From an uncultured Lachnospiraceae bacterium (GTDB lineage Bacteria > Bacillota > Clostridia > Lachnospirales > Lachnospiraceae), in the NCBI GenBank assembly GCA_910577175.1, contig CAJTLU010000011.1:1-64000 (forward strand): a stretch of DNA of 64,000 bases, read 5' to 3'. Below are positions 9,570-18,582 of the stretch, in pieces. Made by a program: the position numbers and the translations under genes. The notes under the pieces were generated by a model. It ran no database searches and had not been told where the DNA came from. It saw only the letters and a program-made list of their open reading frames with translations. Positions within the stretch are counted from its first letter, which is position 1, and each line of letters opens with the position of its first letter.

Positions 9570-10163
9570 TTGGATACGATTCATTATTATAACGCGGAGG
9601 ACTATGCTTCCTCCGCACAGTTCGGACAAACTCTTTCTGTTTTATTGCAGGAACATCTGTCCCCGTCCGACAGCCTGATTTTTTTATGTATCGGTTCCGA
9701 CCGCGCCACGGGCGACTCGCTCGGTCCGCTCATTGGCCATAAATTAGAGCAGCACCCGAACCGGAATTATTTTGTCTATGGCACGCTGGAGGCTCCGGTA
9801 CACGCAAAAAATTTAACGGCAGTGGTCGAAGAAATCCATTGCCGTCACAGAAATCCTTATATTATTGCTATCGACGCCTCTTTGGGAAAGCAGGCGCACA
9901 TTGGCTACTATACCCTGGGCATAGGAGCGTTGAAGCCGGGCGCCGGCGTCGGCAAAGAGCTGCTTGCCGTGGGCGACGCCTTCATTACGGGAATTGTCAA
10001 TCTTTCCGGACTGCTTGACCGGATGCTTTTGCAAACCACAAGACTTCATACGGTCATGTCGCTTGCCGACCGCATCCACCTCGGCATCCGGTACGGCCTC
10101 CGCCTGTTTGAAACAGGCGCCGTGCCTGCAGAAAATCCTTTCCTGAAACAAATTTCCGTCTGA
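9570..10163 (+). CDS. yyaC: YyaC-like sporulation protease (DUF1256)
   Basis: A cytoplasmic protein of about 197 aa. The family hallmark FLCIGSDRATGDSLGPLIG lies near 40, followed by YGTLEAPVHAKNL and IIAIDASLGK. These match the hydrogenase-maturation-protease-like fold of YyaC, a sporulation-associated protein related to germination protease GPR. I place the start at TTG 9570, because the GGAGGGAG at 9557-9564 is a good ribosome-binding site for it. The ATG at 9555 would overlap that site and would have none of its own. It implies a spore-forming ancestry. Convergent with recR, 23 bp apart, with no obvious terminator between. Confidence 0.85.
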   Translation: MDTIHYYNAEDYASSAQFGQTLSVLLQEHLSPSDSLIFLCIGSDRATGDSLGPLIGHKLEQHPNRNYFVYGTLEAPVHAKNLTAVVEEIHCRHRNPYIIAIDASLGKQAHIGYYTLGIGALKPGAGVGKELLAVGDAFITGIVNLSGLLDRMLLQTTRLHTVMSLADRIHLGIRYGLRLFETGAVPAENPFLKQISV

Positions 10164-10186
10164 TAATTTCATTTCATTTTTCATTC

Positions 10187-10783
10187 TTACAGCTCTGTGC
10201 GTCCTTCCAGGGCGCGCAGAAGCGTTACCTCGTCGATATACTCCAAATCGCCGCCCACCGGAACGCCGCTTGCAATCCGTGTTACCTTAATGCCCGCAGG
10301 CTTTATCAGCTTGCTTAAATACATTGCGGTCGCTTCCCCTTCCAGACTGGAATTGGTCGCAATAATTACCTCGGTTACATTCCCCTGGAGCCGCAGCATC
10401 AGTTCCTTCATCCGCAGGTCTGCAGGACCGATGCCAAGCATCGGTGAAATTGCGCCGTGAAGCACATGATACACGCCCGTATATTTCCCGGTCTTCTCAT
10501 ATGCCGCAAGGTCCCTCGCATTCTCTACCACCATAATTGTGTGATGGTCCCTGTCTTCCTTCGCGCAAATCGGACAAAGCTCCTGGTCAGTCAGCGTACA
10601 ACACTCCCTGCAGTACCTGACATTCCGCTTTGCCTCTACCATGGCGTTCGCAAGCTGCTCTACCCGCTCGGACGGCATATTAACCACATGAAACGCCAGC
10701 CGCTGTGCAGACTTTGTGCCGATACCGGGCAGAGAAGCAAACTCCTCAATCAATTTACTAATCTGGCTGCTATAGTAATCCAT
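10187..10783 (-). CDS. recR: recombination mediator protein RecR
   Basis: 198 aa, full length. It has the N-terminal helix-hairpin-helix (LPGIGTKSAQRLAFHV, 18-33), a four-Cys zinc finger (CRECC...CPIC, about 58-73), a TOPRIM domain starting at MVVENARDLAAYEKTG, and a Walker-B-like stretch near the end (SGVPVGGDLEYIDEVTLLRALEGR). RecR with RecO/RecF loads RecA at ssDNA gaps. Its ATG overlaps the ybaB stop (TGATG), so the two are translationally coupled in the conserved order dnaX-ybaB-recR. Confidence 0.97.
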   Translation of the reverse strand: MDYYSSQISKLIEEFASLPGIGTKSAQRLAFHVVNMPSERVEQLANAMVEAKRNVRYCRECCTLTDQELCPICAKEDRDHHTIMVVENARDLAAYEKTGKYTGVYHVLHGAISPMLGIGPADLRMKELMLRLQGNVTEVIIATNSSLEGEATAMYLSKLIKPAGIKVTRIASGVPVGGDLEYIDEVTLLRALEGRTEL

Positions 10784-11139
10784 CAGAACGGAAAGCCTCC
10801 GCCCATGCCGCCTAAACCGCCTGCAATCGAGCTCATTACCTGGGAGGACTCTTCCTCCATCTTGCGCAGTGCTTCATTGGTTGCGGCAACAATCAGGTCT
10901 TCCAGCATCTCTACATCATCCGGGTCAACTACTTCCGGTGCAAGCTTGACGGAAACAACCTCCTTCTTACCGGACACCTTTACGGTAACCGCTCCGCCGC
11001 CTGCCGTTGCTTCCCATTCCTTTGCCTCGATTTCTGCCTGCTTTTCTTCCATCTGGCGCTGCATTCTCTGTGCCTGCTTCATTAAATTGTTCATATTTCC
11101 CGGCATTCCACCACCCGGAAATCCGCCGCGTTTTGCCAT
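10783..11139 (-). CDS. ybaB: YbaB/EbfC nucleoid-associated protein
   Basis: 118 aa, the usual size. It has a Gly/Met-rich N-terminus (GGFPGGGMPGNMNNLMKQAQ), an amphipathic dimerisation helix, and the core GAVTVKVSGKKEVVSVKLAPEVVD followed by a helical tail. The family forms tweezer-like homodimers that bind DNA. The start has an AGGAGG site. It sits between dnaX and recR, its standard genomic partner set. Confidence 0.95.
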   Translation of the reverse strand: MAKRGGFPGGGMPGNMNNLMKQAQRMQRQMEEKQAEIEAKEWEATAGGGAVTVKVSGKKEVVSVKLAPEVVDPDDVEMLEDLIVAATNEALRKMEEESSQVMSSIAGGLGGMGGGFPF

Positions 11140-11161
11140 TATAACATCCTCCTTATTTCAT

Positions 11162-12739
11162 TTAATCTACATACTCTATTTCTACTTTTCCTTTCAGGGC
11201 AGACAAATCCGGATACGCCAACATCGTTCCCCTGCCCTTTGCAGCAAGCTCGACTGCAATCTCCACCCGCTTCCCGGTCTGCTTTGCAATCAGACCCTGC
11301 AAAGCCTCCAGATGTGCCGGGTTGTCCATTGCCGACTTGTCAAACTCGTCCCGGTATACCAAAAGCAGCCTGCTCCCGCTCTCATCCACACTCGGTCTTG
11401 CCGTCTGCAGATAAAGCTTTAACGGACTTGCCGCAGAGGAAACAATGGCAGACCACTTTTCCGCAACTGCCCTGAGCTCCTCTCCTAACGCTTGCGGAAG
11501 CTCCGCCGGCACAGGCGGAGTCTCTGACTCCGGCTGCTCCTTTCCTGCAGACGGCGCCCCCGGCTGTATCTGTTGCACAAAGGCTCCGCTGGCAAGCTGC
11601 TCTTCCAGGTGCCGCACCCGGTCTAAAAGCGCACTGTAATCCGTCTCCGTTTCCGGACGGCACAGACGGATTAACGTCACCTCAATCATAACTCTCTTGG
11701 CGCTTGCATAGCGGATACGGTTCGTCAAATCAGAACAGACATTGATATACCGTATCAGAGTCTCCGGCTCGTTCTCCTGCGCCTCCGCCAGAAACTCCTC
11801 CATCTGCTCCGCCGCAATCTCCAGGAACTCCTCCGGCGCCTCTACTGACCTTGCAAGCAGAAGATTCCGCAGATACCATGTAAAATCAACCACAAACTGC
11901 GCCAGGTCCCGGCCCCGCATCACGGTTTCATCCAGCACACGCAGCGCGCCGCCGACGTCGCCGGTACGGACAGCTCGCAAAAGCCTGCCGAACACCTCCG
12001 TATCCACTGTGCCAAGAATCTCCAGTACATTGTCATAGGTCAGCCTCTCTCCCGGATAAAACGCAATACACCGGTCAAGAAGGCTTAACGCGTCACGCAT
12101 GGCACCGTCTGCCGCACGGGCAATATACCGGAGCGCCTTCTCGTCCGCCTCTGCCCCTTCCCTCTGCGTCAGGTCCGTCAGTCGCTCCGTAATCTCCTCC
12201 ACTGTAATCCTGGAAAAGTCATAGCGCTGACAGCGGGATAAAATCGTCACCGGAAGCTTGTGCGCCTCGGTCGTCGCCAAAATGAAAATAACATAAGACG
12301 GCGGCTCCTCCAACGTCTTGAGTAACGCATTGAACGCACCCGTCGAGAGCATATGCACCTCGTCGATAATATACACCTTATAACGCCCCTCCGTCGGAGA
12401 GTAGCGCACTTCCTCCACAATCTCACGGATGTTATCCACACCGTTATTGGAAGCTGCGTCAATTTCTATCACATTCATCGAAGTGCCCGCGGCAATCGAG
12501 CGGCACATCGCGCACTCCCCGCAGGGATTCCCGTCTGCAGGCGACTCACAATTGACCGCCCGCGCCATTATCTTTGCGACGGTCGTCTTTCCGGTTCCGC
12601 GCGTCCCACAAAATAAATAGGCATGCGACATGCGCGACGACTTCACCTGGTTACGGAGCGTCGTCACGACCGGAACCTGTCCCTTGACCTCGTCAAACGT
12701 ATCCGGCCGGAACTTTCTGTACAAAGCAGTATATGACAT
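11162..12739 (-). CDS. dnaX: DNA polymerase III subunit gamma/tau
   Basis: 525 aa. It opens with the canonical YTALYRKFRPDTFDEVKGQ. Walker A is GTRGTGKTT (45-53), four Cys form the zinc module (CESP...CGECAMC), Walker B is YIIDEVHML, and sensor 1 is ATTEAHKLP. The C-terminal part after about 370 is the tau-like region with a Pro/Glu-rich linker. It is the clamp-loader ATPase that loads the sliding clamp during replication. It follows the GH43 gene by 12 bp, and ybaB follows it by 22 bp, so the three replication/repair genes appear in one transcript with the GH43 gene. Confidence 0.97.
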   Translation of the reverse strand: MSYTALYRKFRPDTFDEVKGQVPVVTTLRNQVKSSRMSHAYLFCGTRGTGKTTVAKIMARAVNCESPADGNPCGECAMCRSIAAGTSMNVIEIDAASNNGVDNIREIVEEVRYSPTEGRYKVYIIDEVHMLSTGAFNALLKTLEEPPSYVIFILATTEAHKLPVTILSRCQRYDFSRITVEEITERLTDLTQREGAEADEKALRYIARAADGAMRDALSLLDRCIAFYPGERLTYDNVLEILGTVDTEVFGRLLRAVRTGDVGGALRVLDETVMRGRDLAQFVVDFTWYLRNLLLARSVEAPEEFLEIAAEQMEEFLAEAQENEPETLIRYINVCSDLTNRIRYASAKRVMIEVTLIRLCRPETETDYSALLDRVRHLEEQLASGAFVQQIQPGAPSAGKEQPESETPPVPAELPQALGEELRAVAEKWSAIVSSAASPLKLYLQTARPSVDESGSRLLLVYRDEFDKSAMDNPAHLEALQGLIAKQTGKRVEIAVELAAKGRGTMLAYPDLSALKGKVEIEYVD

Positions 12740-12751
12740 AATACCTCTTTC

Positions 12752-14458
12752 CTACTTTACCTCTACTTCCATCTTTACCGTCTTAAGCTGCGGAGCAACA
12801 TCCTTTTCCTCCGTCAAATCTAACACCGGATAACCTGCCGCGTTAAAATGCACGCGGCGGACCCCGGAAGAACGAGGGGCATTGATTCCCGGTCTTGCAT
12901 GATAAGTATTCCAGATATCCCCGTTTTCATCCGTCACATACGCATTATGTCCGGTCCCATACTCCCCTTCTACCGAACGGGACGTCAGAATTGGGAAATT
13001 GCTCTTTTTCCAGGACGCCGGATTCAGCAAATCTGCACCGTGCTCTGCGGTAAAAAGCCCTACAACATAGGTAGAATCTACTGCTGCACTCGAAAACGTC
13101 AGGAAAATTTTCTCATCGGTAATCAGTGCAAACGGGCCCTCGTCTACAAACGTATGGTTATTTGCCCAGCCGTATTCCGGCTTCGAAAGAAGCACCGGCT
13201 CCGTCGAAAGCTTCCACGGCTCCTCCGGATTCAGCTTTGCCATGTAAAGCCATGCACCCAAATCCACCGGCAGGAACTGTCTCTGTGACCAGACCGCATA
13301 ATACTCGCCGCCGTATTCGAAACAGGTCATATCCAGGGTAATGGTCTTTCCCGCCTCACAAAGCTCACTTCCATCCGCACGCACAACGCGCTTCGGCTCG
13401 CTCCAGTCCGCCGCGCACATCGGATTTCCGCCGCGCCGGAGCTTCATCACATGCGACTCCTCCCAGAAAAACTCTCCCGGCGTTGCAGCATGGAAAATAT
13501 ACAAATCCTCACCAACCACATGGAACTCCGGCGCCCACAAAAGACCTCCGATATATGGATAGGTTCCGGAATCCAGTAAAAGTACCTCCTCTGCATTCAC
13601 AAGGCCCGCTATCGTATCAGCCTCCCGGATATACAGGGTATGATTGTTGTCCGCATCATTTGTTGCAATAAAATAATACTTTCCGTTCCAGAAGCCGATA
13701 CACGGGTCTGCCCGGTTCAGTGCAATCGGGAAATCATAATGCGGCTGCTGTACCGTTCCTTTTACCTCATACACGCCCGGTTTCGTAAAATCTACCGCCG
13801 CTGTTTCCCATGCTACCTGCTTCATGGCGGTGCTTCCGTCGCTGTAGCGGGCAGTCGCTTTTACCTCAGACAGCTCCTGTGCAGAAGAAACGCAAATCCT
13901 CTCCGGCAGCTCCATCGCCACGTTCACGGGAGTCGTAAGATGTACTAACAGAAGGTTCCCGACCTCCTCGGAAACACAAATCCGGTTTCCGGGAACACAG
14001 CCGGTAATGCCGGAAATCTCCTCTGCGGACACTCCGCTCTCCCCGCCCTTTTCGTAAAAGCTCTGGTACTCCGCAAGCATTGCGGCAAGCCTGTCTGTCT
14101 TTTCCATCAAAGCAACCGGACCTGCCTCCTCATAAGAAATCAGGTCACGGCTTGTAAAGAATATCAGCTCTTCCGCGGAGGCCCACGCCGGGCGGTCCGC
14201 TTCCGTCCGTGTTGCAATCACTGCAAAACTGCCGTCCTCCAGCGCAAACAAATACGGCTTTTTCAGGCTCTTTGCACCTAACGTCCCGTCCGGATTCTCT
14301 GTTGCCTTTACAAACAGAACGCCTTGATTCCGGTTTAACGGCCAGAATGCTTCTCCGTCCTGGCTGATTGCAAGGTGCATGCTGTATGCCAGCTTTTCGG
14401 CATATACCGCATCCTCCAACGGCTTCCTGGTATAACACAAAACAGCTATCTTACCCAT
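12752..14458 (-). CDS. glycoside hydrolase family 43 protein with an Ig-like insert
   Basis: About 568 aa from the ATG at 14458, chosen because AAAGGAGG lies 7 nt upstream; upstream in-frame codons lack such a site. Residues 1-130 look like a partial GH43-type blade region, 185-240 a Big_4-like Ig domain (SEVKATARYSDGST...PGVYEVKGTV), and 247-560 the GH43 five-bladed propeller. Catalytic candidates are Asp251 (RADPCIGFW), an Asp near the WAPEF strand, and the Glu of FVDEGPFAL. GTGHN is also present. No signal peptide, so it is intracellular, probably an alpha-L-arabinofuranosidase or beta-xylosidase acting on imported oligosaccharides. Its place 12 bp before dnaX is odd. Confidence 0.88.
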   Translation of the reverse strand: MGKIAVLCYTRKPLEDAVYAEKLAYSMHLAISQDGEAFWPLNRNQGVLFVKATENPDGTLGAKSLKKPYLFALEDGSFAVIATRTEADRPAWASAEELIFFTSRDLISYEEAGPVALMEKTDRLAAMLAEYQSFYEKGGESGVSAEEISGITGCVPGNRICVSEEVGNLLLVHLTTPVNVAMELPERICVSSAQELSEVKATARYSDGSTAMKQVAWETAAVDFTKPGVYEVKGTVQQPHYDFPIALNRADPCIGFWNGKYYFIATNDADNNHTLYIREADTIAGLVNAEEVLLLDSGTYPYIGGLLWAPEFHVVGEDLYIFHAATPGEFFWEESHVMKLRRGGNPMCAADWSEPKRVVRADGSELCEAGKTITLDMTCFEYGGEYYAVWSQRQFLPVDLGAWLYMAKLNPEEPWKLSTEPVLLSKPEYGWANNHTFVDEGPFALITDEKIFLTFSSAAVDSTYVVGLFTAEHGADLLNPASWKKSNFPILTSRSVEGEYGTGHNAYVTDENGDIWNTYHARPGINAPRSSGVRRVHFNAAGYPVLDLTEEKDVAPQLKTVKMEVEVK

Positions 14459-14837
14459 AACTACCTCCTTTAAAGCCAACGCCTTTCTTTCTATTGTAAC
14501 AGTAATTTTCTTATTATGCAACGAAAAAGGAGCCCCTGCTTCCATATTTTATTCACCGCTTTATATTCCCGGGGGATACACCGCTTTATTTTGCATGCGC
14601 GGGTGCTCCGCCGTACTTCCTCTAAGCGCTGTTAAACCGCTTGATGGCGTCCCCCGCGCCTGACCCGGCGCGATAAGGCGGTTCCGGTTCCGCTAAACGT
14701 AAGCCCTTCGGACAACTACAAAAATAAAGCAATGATTTCCCCGTTTACAGTCAGGTTTATGCCCGCTTGTAAGAAGCCGTCACCCCTGCTGCCGCCGCGC
14801 TTCGTGCGGCAGTCTCATGTTTTAAGCTGCCCCAAAA
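14459..14837. other. intergenic region without a recognisable gene
   Basis: GC-rich 14546-14720 holds short direct repeats (CACCGCTTTAT twice) and no convincing ORF. A hairpin with arms CTGCCGC/GCGGCAG lies near 14791-14812. Translation of the minus strand gives only interrupted fragments. It may be decayed sequence; I assign nothing. Confidence 0.4.
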
Positions 14838-14887
14838 TATGGAAACTCAAGAAAAGGGCTGATTTTTTTCCGGCTTCATGGTATACT
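14838..14887 (+). promoter_or_regulatory. motif TGYGGAAACTCAAG plus promoter for the 14918 gene
   Basis: TATGGAAACTCAAG (14838-14851) is followed 30 bp later by a TATACT -10 (14882-14887). The -35 position (CTGATT, 14859-14864) is weak and runs into a T7CC block. The same order of elements occurs before mtnN. Confidence 0.5.
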
Positions 14888-14917
14888 GGAACGGAAAAAA
14901 CAAACAGGGAGGCTGCC

Positions 14918-15187
14918 ATGTTCCGTTTATGGGCTAAAATCTGGAAAGAAAATCATTTAATAAAAGATATGGTTGTCGAAAACGACCAGACTGATATGAC
15001 ACGCACTAAGAAAATCTTTGCGGCAATGGATACGATTTGTTATGAGTTCGACTTATCCAAGCCAATCTGGCTGGATTCTACGGTTGCAGACTTTAAAAAG
15101 CACGACAGAACCCGCTTTTTGCAGGATAACTTTGTAGACCGGATTGACTTTGACTATCTGGAAATCCATGTCATCGAAGAGGATTAG
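14918..15187 (+). CDS. small conserved hypothetical protein
   Basis: An 89-aa soluble, charged protein. It has the pattern RLWAKIWKENHLIKDMVVE, TRTKKIFAAMDTICYEFDL, PIWLD and an acidic end FDYLEIHVIEED. I recognise this as a small protein common in Clostridia but know no function. The start is supported by GGGAGG 8 nt upstream and by a promoter at 14859-14887. It stands alone, convergent with pssA. Confidence 0.8.
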   Translation: MFRLWAKIWKENHLIKDMVVENDQTDMTRTKKIFAAMDTICYEFDLSKPIWLDSTVADFKKHDRTRFLQDNFVDRIDFDYLEIHVIEED

Positions 15188-15206
15188 GGCGGGCAGCCGC
15201 CTGGTT

Positions 15207-15848
15207 CTAGACGGCGTCCCAGCCCATAAACAGAAGCATTCCCAGAACTTCAAAAATGCCAAGAATCAGAATGCCGATTTTCCCTATCATGCCAGGTTTT
15301 TTTATTTTTACCGGCAAAAGGAAGCCCGTTCCCACAAGCACAAGGAGAACCGGGAAGCAAATGCTTCTTTTCCACAGACTGCAATCATACAGCAGATAAA
15401 CGACCGGCAGAAGAACCGCAATGGTCGTAACCGGTACGCCCAGATAGCTTTTCCGCTTTTCCGCAGTCTGCTTCTGCCTCTCCTCCTCCATCACATTAAA
15501 ATAGGCCAGACGTATCAGCGCGCACAAAGCAAAGAACGACGCCGCAAAACCGGCAACTATGCTCCGGCCGGAAATCAGATAGACAAAAATCCCCGGCAGA
15601 ATACCGAAGCTGACCAGGTCGCTCAGCGAATCAATCTGAATACCGAAGTTTTTCTCTTCCGTATTCCTCATCTTTGTAGCAGCTACCGCTCCGTCAAACA
15701 TATCACAAATCCCTGCCGCCATCAGACAGAACGCTGCCGTCCAGTAATTTCCCCCGATTGCCTGCAGAATGCCGCAAAAACCGGACAGCATCCCGCAATA
15801 AGTAAGTATGACCGTATAATCATAATAACCAAGCAGCTTTTTCCTCAT
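15207..15848 (-). CDS. pssA: CDP-alcohol phosphatidyltransferase (phosphatidylserine synthase-like)
   Basis: 213 aa with six predicted membrane helices. The CDP-alcohol phosphotransferase motif is present at 49-77: D49, D52-G53, G69, D73 and D77. It would transfer the phosphatidyl group from CDP-diacylglycerol, probably to serine. One consensus residue deviates: DGxxAR reads DGAVAA, with Ala57 for Arg, followed by T-K. The codons GCT-GCT are clear in the sequence. A good GGAGGGG site precedes the ATG. It follows the TVP38-family gene by 13 bp, so the two membrane-lipid genes form an operon. Confidence 0.88.
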   Translation of the reverse strand: MRKKLLGYYDYTVILTYCGMLSGFCGILQAIGGNYWTAAFCLMAAGICDMFDGAVAATKMRNTEEKNFGIQIDSLSDLVSFGILPGIFVYLISGRSIVAGFAASFFALCALIRLAYFNVMEEERQKQTAEKRKSYLGVPVTTIAVLLPVVYLLYDCSLWKRSICFPVLLVLVGTGFLLPVKIKKPGMIGKIGILILGIFEVLGMLLFMGWDAV

Positions 15849-15861
15849 CCTGTTCCCCTCC

Positions 15862-16419
15862 TTATGGTACTAGTCCGAACACAATACTATATGCCAGAAT
15901 GCACCACGGTTTTCCCAAAATAATAATCCATATAAACTTTTTGCTGTTCATTTTCACAAGTCCCGAAAAATAGCACAGAAAATCATCCGGAAACAACGGA
16001 AGCAGGGTGGCAAGAAAAAGAAACCTTTCATAGGATTTTCCGGCTTTCAGCCGCCCGCTCCATTTGTCATATTGTTTTTGGGAAAACATCGCAAGAACAA
16101 GATCTATTCCGTATTTCCGCGCCAGAAAGTAGGCAATAATGGAACCAACACTGATGCCGATATAATTGCACAAAAAGCCCGTAAAGCTCCCGAAGGCAAT
16201 CGCACCTGCCGCACACCCGAGGTAGCCGGGCAGTATCGGAACCACTACCTGGACAGCCTGAAACAAAATCAGTACCAACGGTGCGGCTATCCCAAAGCCC
16301 TTCACATATTCCTGCAGTGCTTCTGCAGAATCAAACTTCTGGCTGAACACCTGCTTTAGCAGAATCAAAAGAATCACAACGCCCACTGCTGTAAGCAGTA
16401 TTTTAATTTTTTTATTCAC
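15862..16419 (-). CDS. TVP38/TMEM64 family membrane protein
   Basis: About 185 aa from a GTG at 16419. The longer frame to 16482 adds a poorly hydrophobic N-terminus, and the ribosome-binding site for the GTG (GGAGAAGGGGG) is only moderate, so the start is tentative. It has five to six membrane segments and the VTT/DedA-like core VVPILPGYLGCAAGAIAFGSF and GSIIAYFLARKYG, then FLATLLPLFPDDFLCYFSG. VTT-domain proteins are linked to lipid scramblase or transporter roles in the membrane. Upstream of and co-directional with pssA. Confidence 0.88.
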   Translation of the reverse strand: MNKKIKILLTAVGVVILLILLKQVFSQKFDSAEALQEYVKGFGIAAPLVLILFQAVQVVVPILPGYLGCAAGAIAFGSFTGFLCNYIGISVGSIIAYFLARKYGIDLVLAMFSQKQYDKWSGRLKAGKSYERFLFLATLLPLFPDDFLCYFSGLVKMNSKKFIWIIILGKPWCILAYSIVFGLVP

Positions 16420-16745
16420 ATAGGCCCCCTTCTCCTGCCAATCCGGCAGTTCCTTACGGTAAGCGCAGTTCCGCAGCCACACCAGTAGCTTTATACGGGT
16501 TGTACCAGCTTACTGTAATTATGAATTATGAGTTTACTATACTCTATTCTTCTTAAACAGGCCTTGAACTATTTCCAAAATTCCCTCAAAAACATCCTTA
16601 AAAGTTTCTTAAGGCCGTTCCCGGCAAAATACGGACACTTGCGCTATCCTTTACTTACACAAGCTCCCATCCCCGCAAAGCGTTTTACCTTATAGGGATT
16701 TGCTTTCATACACTGCTGTGATACATTGTTTCCTATAAAACAAAA

Positions 16746-16790
16746 AAGCCCTGTGCTACTCCGGACAGAATAGTTTCACAAGGCCTTTTC
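16746..16790 (-). terminator. terminator of the chemoreceptor gene
   Basis: On the minus strand GCCTTGTG and CACAGGGC form a stem with a loop of about 20 nt, followed by TTTTTTG. It begins about 25 bp after the stop of the 16816-18372 gene. The remaining 16420-16745 region has a weak TATAGT promoter near 16535 for the TVP38/pssA pair and nothing else visible. Confidence 0.65.
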
Positions 16791-16815
16791 GTACAAACCC
16801 AGACAAGCTCACTTT

Positions 16816-18372
16816 TTATTCGCTATCACGTTTTAACAGCTTACTCATTTCATCTACCATGGCATTGATTGCTCCCGCCTGCGCAGCAACCTGTGCGGTA
16901 TCGTTTGCATTGCTCTCTACCATGGAATTGATAGACGCAAATTTCTCATTCTCACTCCGGATACTTCCGGCAATCTCCTGATTGATGGAGACCGTCTTTT
17001 TAATTACCTCGGACTGTTTGCCATGCGCTTCGCCCATCGTATGGATTGCATCCACCGAAATGTTGAGTAACCCGGTCATGTCCTGCATACTTTGGAACAC
17101 ATTTGAAAAATACTCATTCTGGATACCGAGCTTTGACGAGTTTTCCTCAATCTGTGCCGTAATCTCTTTCACGTTGTTCTGTACCCGCTGAATCACGGTT
17201 CCCACTTCCTTTAACGACTCCTGTGTACTGTTCGCAAGATTCCCTACCTCGATTGCAACAACCGAAAACCCTTTTCCTGCTTCTCCGGCTCTTGCCGCCT
17301 CAATCGAAGCATTCAACGCCAGCAGATTAGTAGAGGAAGAAATATCACTGATAAGATTCAGGGTAACGCCGATTTCCTGTACCGCCTCCGACAGCTTCTG
17401 TGCCAGCCCCGTCGTTACCTTCATGGAGCCGGATACTTCCCCGTTAATTGCATGCAAATCATTCAACAGCCGTTTATTCTCTACCGACTTATCAAGCAAA
17501 TCCTTGGAAGCTGTCTCTACCTTTTTCACATTATCGGCAACCACCTCTTCCCATTCGCTTAATTCACCAAGATTCGCCATACTCTCGTCGGTTCTGGCAC
17601 TAAGCAGATTACTGCTCTCTGCCAGCTGTTCACTGGTTGCGGCAAGCTCCTCCGCCGAGGCATTCCCGTTTTCCGAAATCTGCGAAAGTGACGCTCCCGC
17701 CGTATGCAGCTTTTCTGACAACACCTGCACCGAATCCAGAACGCTCATCACCTGTTCGTTATTACGTTCCATTTCATCCTTCTTGGCATTCACCAGAAAT
17801 ACCTTAATCAGCCATGTAAACGCCACGATAAATGCCAGGGACAAAAGCACACATACAATACGTCCTATCACATTCGGAACAAACAGCGCATCCTGCACAG
17901 GAAGAAGCGTATCCCCGCTGATAAAGGAGGCTGCTACCAACGAAAGCGTAATCTCCGTCGCTGTTACCATTACCATTGTCACGTCCAGGAAGAATGCCGT
18001 TGCAATGACAAAAAGCAGCGCATATCCCCAAAATTCCGTGGATGGTATCATATAAAGAATAAAATTATATTGGGTAAACATAATTACCACAAGGAATATT
18101 TTTGCTGCCTTCAGCTTACCCGGGGAAACAATGCCGTCTTGAAAACCGGCACGTATAAAGTAAATACCAATCGCCAGATACAGCAGGCAGGTAACATCAA
18201 AAATTATCAGAGCGCTCCAGCTCACTGTCGGAAACAGCCCCAGGAGCTTTTCGGTCGTATACAAAAGCCCGGCACACTGGCAGGCGCCCGGAACCAGAAA
18301 CAAAATCAGTACATACACCTTATTTATATACTCATCTAACGCTGACTTGTATCCCTTTTTTGCATTTTCCAT
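16816..18372 (-). CDS. methyl-accepting chemotaxis protein with multi-helix membrane sensor
   Basis: About 518 aa from the ATG at 18372, which has AGGAGG 8 nt upstream; the upstream in-frame ATG lacks a site. The N-terminal about 195 residues contain six hydrophobic helices and no large periplasmic domain. Then comes a methyl-accepting coiled coil with the highly conserved hairpin tip (LNASIEAARAGEAGKGFSVVAIEVGNLA) that contacts CheA/CheW. It probably senses a membrane-associated or intracellular cue. It is monocistronic, with a strong promoter at 18433-18460 and its own terminator. No CheA/CheW genes are in this window. Confidence 0.92.
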   Translation of the reverse strand: MENAKKGYKSALDEYINKVYVLILFLVPGACQCAGLLYTTEKLLGLFPTVSWSALIIFDVTCLLYLAIGIYFIRAGFQDGIVSPGKLKAAKIFLVVIMFTQYNFILYMIPSTEFWGYALLFVIATAFFLDVTMVMVTATEITLSLVAASFISGDTLLPVQDALFVPNVIGRIVCVLLSLAFIVAFTWLIKVFLVNAKKDEMERNNEQVMSVLDSVQVLSEKLHTAGASLSQISENGNASAEELAATSEQLAESSNLLSARTDESMANLGELSEWEEVVADNVKKVETASKDLLDKSVENKRLLNDLHAINGEVSGSMKVTTGLAQKLSEAVQEIGVTLNLISDISSSTNLLALNASIEAARAGEAGKGFSVVAIEVGNLANSTQESLKEVGTVIQRVQNNVKEITAQIEENSSKLGIQNEYFSNVFQSMQDMTGLLNISVDAIHTMGEAHGKQSEVIKKTVSINQEIAGSIRSENEKFASINSMVESNANDTAQVAAQAGAINAMVDEMSKLLKRDSE

Positions 18373-18432
18373 GTGATTATCCTCCTGAATAGAATACATG
18401 ATAAAATTCCTTTTTACCGCATCTTTGGAAAA

Positions 18433-18485
18433 ATTATACCATATTTATATCGTTTGTCAATTTGCTATAAACTTGAGTTTCCGCA
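18433..18485 (-). promoter_or_regulatory. chemoreceptor promoter with upstream TGCGGAAACTCAAG motif
   Basis: TTGACA (18455-18460) and TATAAT (18433-18438) are 16 bp apart, with TGG forming an extended -10. The motif TGCGGAAACTCAAG lies at 18485-18472, 33 bp before the -10 and oriented with transcription. Confidence 0.8.
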
Positions 18486-18546
18486 ATTTTTAGTACCCCC
18501 GTAAAGTCCCGGTTGCTGTATGGTAGTTTTAATTTCCTGTAAAGCA

Positions 18547-18575
18547 AAAAAGGCTGCCCGGAGGCAGTCTTTATC
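18547..18575 (-). terminator. SRP RNA terminator
   Basis: On the minus strand GACTGCC, a TCCG loop and GGGCAGCC form a hairpin followed by TTTTTTG, just after the SRP RNA 3' end. Confidence 0.8.
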
Positions 18576-18582
18576 TTCCTTT

